Below are positions 58,837 through 64,000 of a stretch of 64,000 nucleotides of DNA, piece after piece. The notes under the pieces are model-generated. The model saw nothing but the letters and a program-made list of their open reading frames with translations, had not been told where the DNA came from and did no database searches. Position numbers and translations under genes: made by a program. This DNA comes from Shewanella acanthi (GTDB taxonomy: Bacteria > Pseudomonadota > Gammaproteobacteria > Enterobacterales > Shewanellaceae): assembly GCF_019457475.1 (NCBI RefSeq), contig NZ_CP080413.1, forward strand, positions 1,736,001 to 1,800,000, in the 5' to 3' direction. Every line of letters begins with the position of its first letter. Within the stretch, counting starts at the first letter, position 1.

Positions 58837-59973
58837 CTATTCCTCCAGCGGCTTAGCAAAAATACTGGCAACGGCATGGGCGCCGATGCCCACCACTGTC
58901 GCACCTAAGATCACAGCACCGACGGTGTCGGCGGTGGAGTCCAATCCATGGAGCAGTTGCCGACCCAGAGGCGCCTCAAAGTCCGCCATGTTGTCCCAGA
59001 AATTCGGTTCAGAGCAGCCCATACAGCCGTGGCCTGCTAATACCGGCCAGCTAGTATGGTGATTGAAGCGTTCGGTCGGGCAATTGTTATAGGTGTAGGG
59101 GCCTTTACAACCGACTTTATAGAGGCAGTAGCCATCTTTTGCGCCCTGATCGCCGAAGGTTTCGACAAATTCCCCTGAGTCAAAGCGGCCGCGGCGTTCA
59201 CAGTTATCGTGTACCCGTGCGCCGTAGGCCCATTTAGGACGGTTATACATATCCAGTGCAGGCAATTTGCCAAACATAATGAAGTACATCAGGGTGCCGA
59301 CAATGTTTTTCTCACTCGGTGGACAGCCACCTAAGTTAATCACCGGCTTATCGACCACTTCGTGTACGCCCTTAGCCCCAGTGGGGTTAGGGTACGCGGC
59401 TTGCACCCCGCCAAAGGAAGCGCAGGTACCGACGGAAATGATGGCGGCGGCGCCCGCGGCGGCTTCCTTGACGGTGGCAAGGCCAGTGCGGCCTTTACAG
59501 CCGACGGTTAAAAAGCTGCCGTTATTGGCGGTAGGAATCGCACCTTCTACCGCGAGTAGATAACGACCTTTATAGGTTTCAAGCGCATGTTCTAGGTTTT
59601 CTTCTGCTTGCCAGCCTGCAGCCGCCATGAGCGTCTCGTGGTATTCCAAGGATACATGGTCAAAGATCAGCGAATCGAGATTTGGGGTATCGGCGCGAAC
59701 CAGGGATTCAGAGCAGCCGGTACATTCGGCCATATGTAACCAGATCAGTGGCACGCGATCGGCGACTTCAGCCGCCTCTGCCACCAGTTGGCTAAAGGGA
59801 AGCGGCAGGGCGAGGGTGGCTGACACCATGGCGCTCCATTTCATAAAATCGCGGCGAGTGATGCCGTGTTGTAACAGTTTATCGACGAGGGGGACCTGTT
59901 GACGGGGAGCGAGTTGGCGTAGGGCTGCTAGGCGCGCCTTTCCCTGTTCATAGAGGGCTGAATGAGTGTCCAT
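58837..59973 (-). CDS. hyaA: Periplasmic [NiFe]-hydrogenase small subunit
   Basis: Iron-sulfur subunit, 378 residues, with Tat signal TRRDFMKWSAM (twin Arg at 40-41) and cleavage about residue 68. The proximal cluster begins CTGCSES (Cys84, Cys87), then SVGTCASFGG and GGCPPSE. The medial and distal region has HDNCERRGRFDSG, YCLYKVGCKGPYTYNNCP and GHGCMGCSEPNF. The proximal site is CTGC, not the CTCC of oxygen-tolerant Hyd-1 enzymes, so a standard [4Fe-4S] cluster is expected. A C-terminal helix (GAVILGATVVGIGAHAVASIF) anchors it in the membrane. First gene of the hya operon. Confidence 0.98.
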   Translation of the reverse strand: MDTHSALYEQGKARLAALRQLAPRQQVPLVDKLLQHGITRRDFMKWSAMVSATLALPLPFSQLVAEAAEVADRVPLIWLHMAECTGCSESLVRADTPNLDSLIFDHVSLEYHETLMAAAGWQAEENLEHALETYKGRYLLAVEGAIPTANNGSFLTVGCKGRTGLATVKEAAAGAAAIISVGTCASFGGVQAAYPNPTGAKGVHEVVDKPVINLGGCPPSEKNIVGTLMYFIMFGKLPALDMYNRPKWAYGARVHDNCERRGRFDSGEFVETFGDQGAKDGYCLYKVGCKGPYTYNNCPTERFNHHTSWPVLAGHGCMGCSEPNFWDNMADFEAPLGRQLLHGLDSTADTVGAVILGATVVGIGAHAVASIFAKPLEE

Positions 59974-60035
59974 AGCTCAACCTTTTATTGTTGTTTAAAT
60001 GTAAATTTATTAGGGTTTACATCATTGACTTAGTC

Positions 60036-60041
60036 AGTTTA
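60036..60041 (-). promoter_or_regulatory. hyaA: Candidate -10 element of the hya promoter
   Basis: On the minus strand this reads TAAACT, four of six matches to TATAAT. Its centre lies about 33 bases from the centre of the FNR-type box, the geometry of a class II FNR promoter (box at about -41.5). Confidence 0.5.
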
Positions 60042-60064
60042 GGCTTAGCTAAGGTTGAAATTAT

Positions 60065-60078
60065 TGATGTATATCAAG
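60065..60078 (-). promoter_or_regulatory. FNR/EtrA-type binding site of hya
   Basis: TTGAT-GTAT-ATCAA is an exact match to the FNR consensus TTGAT-N4-ATCAA, about 91 bases upstream of the hyaA start. In Shewanella, EtrA (the FNR homologue) controls many anaerobic genes, so oxygen-sensing control of the hydrogenase is likely. Confidence 0.8.
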
Positions 60079-60322
60079 AATGTCCGAAAGATGTGACGAA
60101 TCTGAATTTGACATTAAATTAACATGACGCAGGTCTAATTTCGGTTTTGTGTATGGGACAAAATGTCGCACTTTTCTAATCTTTGTTGAAGTTGTGCCAA
60201 ATTTTTTCGCTTCAGTGGGTTTTGGCTTATATCCATCCTAGGTGGACGCGAATCTTAGATAGGGTTAAGTAAACCTTAAGATTTGATGTCTAAATTCAAG
60301 CTCAATTGTGTAGGGAGAAGCG

Positions 60323-60814
60323 ATGAAAAAGTCATTGTGGTTTACAGGGTTAGCCTTTGCCGTCCTTAGCGCGGGTTTGAGTATGGCGGTTAACGCGGCG
60401 CCGTCGCTTGTTCACACAGTTCAGAATGAACATGAACAAACGGTTTCCTTAAATGAATTTAAGGGCAAGGTAGTTTATGTCGACTTTTGGGCGTCCTGGT
60501 GCGGGCCTTGCCGTAAGTCTTTCCCTTGGATGAATGCGATGCAGGCTAAATACGCCGATAAGGGGTTAGCTATCGTCGCCATTAACCTCGATCCCGATAA
60601 AAAAGATGCCGATGATTTTTTACAAAAGCTCCCGGCGACTTTTAATGTGCGATTTAATCCAGAGGGTGATGTAGCAAAAAGCTTTGATTTGCTTGGTATG
60701 CCAAGCAGTTTTATCTTCGATAAGCAGGGTAAGCTCGTTAGAAGTCATGTGGGGTTTACCCCTGAAAAAAGCCAAGAGTATGAACAGGAACTCGTAGAAC
60801 TGTTGAAGGAGTAA
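60323..60814 (+). CDS. TlpA-like periplasmic thioredoxin
   Basis: A 163-residue exported thioredoxin-fold protein. The signal peptide is about residues 1-26 (hydrophobic LAFAVLSAGLSMAV, ending NAA). The active site WASWCGPCRKS has the CxxC pair of the TlpA/ResA group, followed by the family cis-Pro region GMPSSFIFD. It probably keeps cysteines of an envelope partner reduced or helps heme or metal insertion. It is the first gene of an operon with DUF4266, DUF3570 and apbE-like genes (3 bases to the next). The natural partner is the DUF4266 lipoprotein, which ends with Cys-Gly-Cys. The ribosome site is GGGAGAAG. Confidence 0.9.
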   Translation: MKKSLWFTGLAFAVLSAGLSMAVNAAPSLVHTVQNEHEQTVSLNEFKGKVVYVDFWASWCGPCRKSFPWMNAMQAKYADKGLAIVAINLDPDKKDADDFLQKLPATFNVRFNPEGDVAKSFDLLGMPSSFIFDKQGKLVRSHVGFTPEKSQEYEQELVELLKE

Positions 60815-60817
60815 TCT

Positions 60818-61036
60818 ATGTTGAAAGCTTGTGTGGTAGCTGCAGTCATGTTGGTGGGTCTTAGTGGCTGTTCAAGCCTTGGTGTCGAGCCTTGGGAGCG
60901 TGGACAGTTAGCCCGAAGTGACATGGCGCTTGACAGTGAAAAGCTCGATTTGGCGCTAGACGATCATATTTATTTCAGTAAGGAAGGCAGTAGCGGTGGC
61001 CGCGCCTTTGCTGGTGGTGGCTGTGGTTGTAACTAA
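60818..61036 (+). CDS. DUF4266 small lipoprotein
   Basis: A 72-residue lipoprotein. The signal ends in lipobox LSGC (Cys18). The mature part has the family block SSLGVEPWERGQLARSDMAL, an acidic middle with ALDDHIYFSKEGSSGG, and the striking tail RAFAGGGCGCN. The two tail cysteines beside a Gly run could bind a metal, be a substrate of the TlpA-like protein, or be modified. The ribosome site is GGAG. It lies between the thioredoxin and DUF3570 genes, the usual partners. The function is unknown. Confidence 0.88.
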   Translation: MLKACVVAAVMLVGLSGCSSLGVEPWERGQLARSDMALDSEKLDLALDDHIYFSKEGSSGGRAFAGGGCGCN

Positions 61037-61045
61037 ACCTTAATA

Positions 61046-61070
61046 CTTAAACTCAAGCTTGAGGATTAAG
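61046..61070 (+). other. Intercistronic hairpin between DUF4266 and DUF3570 genes
   Basis: The 12-base palindrome CTCAAGCTTGAG (61052-61063) is flanked by CTTAA and TTAAG, giving a longer interrupted stem. No T-tract follows. It may set relative expression of the genes on either side. Confidence 0.55.
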
Positions 61071-61116
61071 TCGCCCCTATTTGCTACATCTAATGACATA
61101 TAAGGCGTAGTCAGCT

Positions 61117-62502
61117 ATGAACAATAATAACAATAAGTTGCAAAGCGTTGATGTGTCACTGAGCACGTCAAATTCGTTATCGTCTGCTTTCCCACTTCCA
61201 TCGTTAAGTCGTCAAAGTGCAAGTAAGTCGATTGCGGGCGCCCTTGCTTTAGCAAGTTGTGGGCTATTCGCTAATGGTGCTCAGGCGGCCGAGGAGGGCA
61301 GTTTCACCGATGGCTGGCAGGTCGATGCAGCCCTCATGTATTACGGTGAGCAGGAGAGGGTACAAGCTATTGAAGCGATTGGCACCGCCCAAAAAACCTT
61401 TGATGATGAAAGTACGGTCGACTTAAAGCTGGTGGTCGACAGTTTAACCGGTGCATCTGCTTCCGGCGCGGTTGCCCAAACTAGCAGTCAAACTTTCACC
61501 CGTCCCTCCGGCAACGGCCAATATACGATTAAGGCTGGGGATACGCCACTGGATGATACCTTCCATGATACTCGTCTTCAGGGCAGTGCTAACGGTTCTT
61601 GGGTGCTCAATTCCGATTGGAAAATTAACGGTGGCGTTTATGGTTCAAAGGAATATGATTATATGTCCATTGGCCTAAATGGCGGGGCAGAGCGCGGTTT
61701 TAATAAGGACAATACCACCTTGTTCTTTGGTGGTGCCTATAGCTTCGATGTTGTTGACCCCGAGGGCGGCAGACCCGTGGCGTTGTCATCGATGGCGATA
61801 CGTGACCATTACAATTCCGATGACAGTTTTCAAGCGGCATTCGATGCCACTCGCCAGCGGGGCAGTGACAACAAACAAACCGTCGATTTAATGCTTGGGG
61901 TAACCCAGATATTGAATCAACGATGGTTGTTACAGGCCAATTACGGCATCTCGAGTGTGAGTGGTTATTTAACTGACCCTTTCAAGGTATTGAGCGTGGT
62001 GGATGAAAGCGGCACAACCGAAGATATTCGCTATGAGAACCGCCCAGATTCGCGCCTTAAGCACAGTGTTTATCTGATGACCAAGGGGGCGCTCGATTCC
62101 GGAGTTGTGGATTTTTCCTACCGCTTTAACACCGATGATTGGGATTTAACTTCCCATACACTCGAAACCCATTACCGTTATTACTTTAGTGGCAGTTTTT
62201 ACGGCCAGTTGCACCTGCGCTATTACACCCAATCTAAGGTGGATTTTTATCAACCTTTCTTGTTATCTGATGAGCCATTACCCGAGTTTGCGAGCGCCGA
62301 TTACCGCATAGGTGACATGGATGCTTACACCTTTGGGGTGAAATTTGGGCATCGTTTAGCCGGAGGTCATGAAATGACCTACCGTTTGGAATATTACCAG
62401 CAGAATCCGACATCGGATGAGCCACTGCCTGGACAGTTACAAGAACTGGATATTTTCCCGACCCAGAAGGCGATAACTGCCCAATTTAGTTATTCTTTTT
62501 AG
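61117..62502 (+). CDS. DUF3570 outer-membrane-type protein with a flavinylation-like motif
   Basis: A 461-residue exported protein of the DUF3570 family. A long polar N-terminus (poly-Asn start) is followed by a hydrophobic signal core and cleavage near Ala57 (GAQA). The mature chain is beta-rich, with alternating strands, and ends with AQFSYSF, having the terminal Phe of outer-membrane barrels. Near the start of the mature part, DSLTGAS (residues 108-114) matches the flavinylation consensus Dxx[S/T]GA[S/T] used by ApbE to attach FMN to a Thr or Ser in NqrC, RnfG and others; Thr111 would be the site. An apbE-like gene lies downstream in the same operon. Covalent FMN is inference from motif and context. 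Confidence 0.85.
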   Translation: MNNNNNKLQSVDVSLSTSNSLSSAFPLPSLSRQSASKSIAGALALASCGLFANGAQAAEEGSFTDGWQVDAALMYYGEQERVQAIEAIGTAQKTFDDESTVDLKLVVDSLTGASASGAVAQTSSQTFTRPSGNGQYTIKAGDTPLDDTFHDTRLQGSANGSWVLNSDWKINGGVYGSKEYDYMSIGLNGGAERGFNKDNTTLFFGGAYSFDVVDPEGGRPVALSSMAIRDHYNSDDSFQAAFDATRQRGSDNKQTVDLMLGVTQILNQRWLLQANYGISSVSGYLTDPFKVLSVVDESGTTEDIRYENRPDSRLKHSVYLMTKGALDSGVVDFSYRFNTDDWDLTSHTLETHYRYYFSGSFYGQLHLRYYTQSKVDFYQPFLLSDEPLPEFASADYRIGDMDAYTFGVKFGHRLAGGHEMTYRLEYYQQNPTSDEPLPGQLQELDIFPTQKAITAQFSYSF

Positions 62503-62641
62503 TGAGATACTACTCGGCAGTGTCGAAAAGTGTCAGTATTGAGTGCGCCCTTGGTTACGCCATTTCCAAGGGTTGCACTCTTTACTGCTTTTCCCCCTTG
62601 TGGAAGGCGATGGCTATGTTGGCAACGAAAGGGAAAGAGTG

Positions 62642-63553
62642 GTGAGTTTGACCTCGGTAGATAAGCGCAACCATGACGACCAGCTCCAGCCTCGGGATTG
62701 GGGCTTTTTGGGGCAATTTAGGGCAATGGCCAGTCCCTGCGAGTTATTGATGGCCACGGATGATGTCCAGATTGCGGCAACAATGCTTAAACTTGCTATT
62801 GAAGAAGTCAGCCGAATTGAGCAGAAATACAGCCGATTTATCCCCCACAATCCCCTGTGGCAACTGAATCATGGTTTGGGTAAGACCTGCACCATTGATG
62901 CCGAAACCTCCAAACTGTTGCACTTTGCACTGCAGTGTTTTGAGTTGAGTGAAGGCCTATTTGATGTCACCGCCGGCCCTTTAATGCAACTGTGGCGCTT
63001 CGATGGTAGCGCCCATATCCCTACTCAACCAGCAATTGATAGGGCAATGGCCTTAGTGGGTTTTGAGCGTTTAACCTTGAGCGAAACTTCGTTGCATTTG
63101 CCTGAGGGGATGCAACTCGATCTCGGTGGTATTGCGAAGGAATATGCAGCGGACTCAGTGGCATATCTTTTAGCCGCGCGCTTTGCAACGATTTCAGTTC
63201 TCGTCAATCTCGGCGGTGATATTGCTTGTCCCGTGGCAAAGTCCCCCCCTTGGCAGGTAGGGATTGAAAACCCGACTAAATTAGATACTGCCGCAAAAGT
63301 ACTGAGCATCTCCAAAGGGGCGCTCGCCACCAGTGGCGATACGCGGCGATTTATTGAGGTCGATGGTAAACGTTATGGCCATATTATTCATCCCCGCACG
63401 GGTTACCCTGTGGTTGATGCGCCGCGCTCCGTCACTGTGATAGCGCCAAATTGTGTCACCGCGGGAATGCTTTCTACGATGGCAATGCTGAAGGGAAAAG
63501 CAGCAGAAGCTTTTTTAGCGGAACAACAACTCCAATTTACCGTTTATCGATAG
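62642..63553 (+). CDS. apbE: ApbE-like FMN:protein transferase
   Basis: Transfers FMN from FAD to a Thr or Ser of a target protein. 303 residues from GTG 62642, which has ribosome site AAGGGAAAGAG; the frame stays open to a GTG at 62543 with no ribosome site. Family blocks: MASPCELL, FDVTAGPLMQLW, MQLDLGGIAKEYAAD, NLGGDIAC, GALATSGDTRRF, YGHIIHPRTGYPV and CVTAGMLSTMAML, which include FAD and Mg sites. I see no clear signal peptide or lipobox with either start, unlike most periplasmic ApbE proteins. The DUF3570 protein upstream is the likely target. It is followed by a response regulator gene after 9 bases. Confidence 0.88.
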   Translation: MSLTSVDKRNHDDQLQPRDWGFLGQFRAMASPCELLMATDDVQIAATMLKLAIEEVSRIEQKYSRFIPHNPLWQLNHGLGKTCTIDAETSKLLHFALQCFELSEGLFDVTAGPLMQLWRFDGSAHIPTQPAIDRAMALVGFERLTLSETSLHLPEGMQLDLGGIAKEYAADSVAYLLAARFATISVLVNLGGDIACPVAKSPPWQVGIENPTKLDTAAKVLSISKGALATSGDTRRFIEVDGKRYGHIIHPRTGYPVVDAPRSVTVIAPNCVTAGMLSTMAMLKGKAAEAFLAEQQLQFTVYR

Positions 63554-63562
63554 GGCGATTGC

Positions 63563-64000
63563 ATGCGGATCATGTTAGTTGAAGACAACGAGTTATTGGC
63601 ACAGGGGATCTGCATGAGCCTCCAAAAGCTAGGCATGCAGGTAGACCACTTAAACAGCTATCAGCAGGCGCTGGTGGGGATTAAGAATGAAAGCTTTAGT
63701 GCCATAGTGCTCGATTTAGGCTTGCCCGATGGAAATGGTAAAGAATTGCTTAAGGCATGGAGGCAGCAAGGCATCTCTATTCCGACCATAGTACTGACTG
63801 CCAATACGGATTTCGATACTAAGCTTGATTGTCTCGATATTGGTGCCGATGACTACTTAGGTAAGCCCTTCGACGTGCGTGAGTTGGCTGCAAGAATTCG
63901 CGCTATTGTGAGACGCCAATATGGGCTGGACCATAATAGCCTGATCATTGGTGCCTTGAGTATTGATTTAAACAGCCGAGAGGTGACTTTTCGCGATCAA
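63563..64000 (+). CDS. OmpR/PhoB-type response regulator (5' part)
   Basis: First 146 codons of a response regulator that continues beyond the window. The receiver domain begins MRIMLVEDNELLA with the acidic pair, the phosphorylation Asp is in VLDLGLPDGNG, the Thr switch is in PTIVLTAN, and the Lys is in GKPFDVRELAARI. The start of the C-terminal winged helix (SIDLNSREVTF) fits OmpR/PhoB. It begins 9 bases after the apbE-like gene. It probably pairs with a histidine kinase gene beyond the window and may control the redox operon. Confidence 0.93.
   Translation, partial: MRIMLVEDNELLAQGICMSLQKLGMQVDHLNSYQQALVGIKNESFSAIVLDLGLPDGNGKELLKAWRQQGISIPTIVLTANTDFDTKLDCLDIGADDYLGKPFDVRELAARIRAIVRRQYGLDHNSLIIGALSIDLNSREVTFRDQ

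Larger units (their letters stand above)
59974..60322. other. Divergent promoter region between hyaA and the tlpA-like gene
   Basis: 349 bases. It contains the FNR-type box and -10-like element given separately, and TGTAAA-N10-TTTACA at 60000-60021 in the hyaA 5' leader, whose meaning is unknown. The plus-strand promoter of the tlpA-DUF4266-DUF3570-apbE operon must lie in the right half. Confidence 0.6.

Noticed and set aside
60000..60021. TGTAAA-N10-TTTACA resembling a TyrR box in the hyaA leader
   Set aside because: TyrR boxes have N6, not N10, and a hydrogenase is not a sensible TyrR target. Recorded only as an unexplained inverted repeat.

Overview
The window is ordinary gammaproteobacterial chromosome and looks like Shewanella, close to the S. 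oneidensis MR-1 group. The grounds are familiar Shewanella neighbours: prc-pepN, a GDH-180 glutamate dehydrogenase beside pyrD-zapC, pheST-ihfA, and a hyaABCD/hyp periplasmic [NiFe]-hydrogenase cluster. Protein similarity is to families I know; no database search was run. I saw no rRNA, tRNA, CRISPR array, prophage or complete insertion sequence.

Layout. 1-3.5 kb: end of the tail-specific protease Prc, aminopeptidase N, and a small DUF2835 protein. 3.9-10.7 kb: a four-gene envelope operon (DUF1302 outer-membrane protein, DUF1329 periplasmic protein, YCF48-like beta-propeller, MMPL/RND transporter) closed by a strong terminator. 11-17.6 kb: glutamate dehydrogenase, pyrD, a palindrome rich in GATC sites, zapC. 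18-23.4 kb (minus strand): ydbH-ynbE-ydbL envelope lipid-transport genes and an aromatic amino-acid permease. 23.9-31.6 kb (minus): complete his operon hisLGDCBHAF(IE), with a leader peptide of five consecutive histidines and an attenuator. 31.6-34.3 kb: a probable small acquired segment holding an Lrp-type regulator, a divergent cysteine-synthase-like gene, a perfect 17-bp inverted repeat and an IS481-like transposase remnant. 34.3-43.1 kb: a membrane diguanylate cyclase, a YoaA/DinG helicase, pheS-pheT-ihfA and lpxM.

43.2-60 kb (minus): the hydrogenase locus. hyaA (Tat-exported small subunit), hyaB (large subunit), hyaC (cytochrome b), hyaD (protease), a HydE-like degenerate HypF relative and hypF form the upstream block; hypBCDEA form the downstream block. 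Between them lies a cassette of a LysR regulator, fdhD and a YdeP/FdhF-type molybdenum oxidoreductase. A perfect FNR/EtrA-type box upstream of hyaA, 32 nt from a -10-like element, fits anaerobic activation.

60.3-64 kb (plus, divergent from hya): TlpA-like thioredoxin, a small DUF4266 lipoprotein ending in Gly-Gly-Gly-Cys-Gly-Cys-Asn, a DUF3570 outer-membrane-type protein, an ApbE-like FMN transferase and a partial OmpR-type response regulator. The DUF3570 protein carries the motif DSLTGAS, which matches the ApbE flavinylation consensus Dxx[S/T]GA[S/T]. This suggests an envelope redox system built on covalently bound FMN and is the best candidate here for an under-described system. The DUF1302/DUF1329/YCF48/RND operon is the second.
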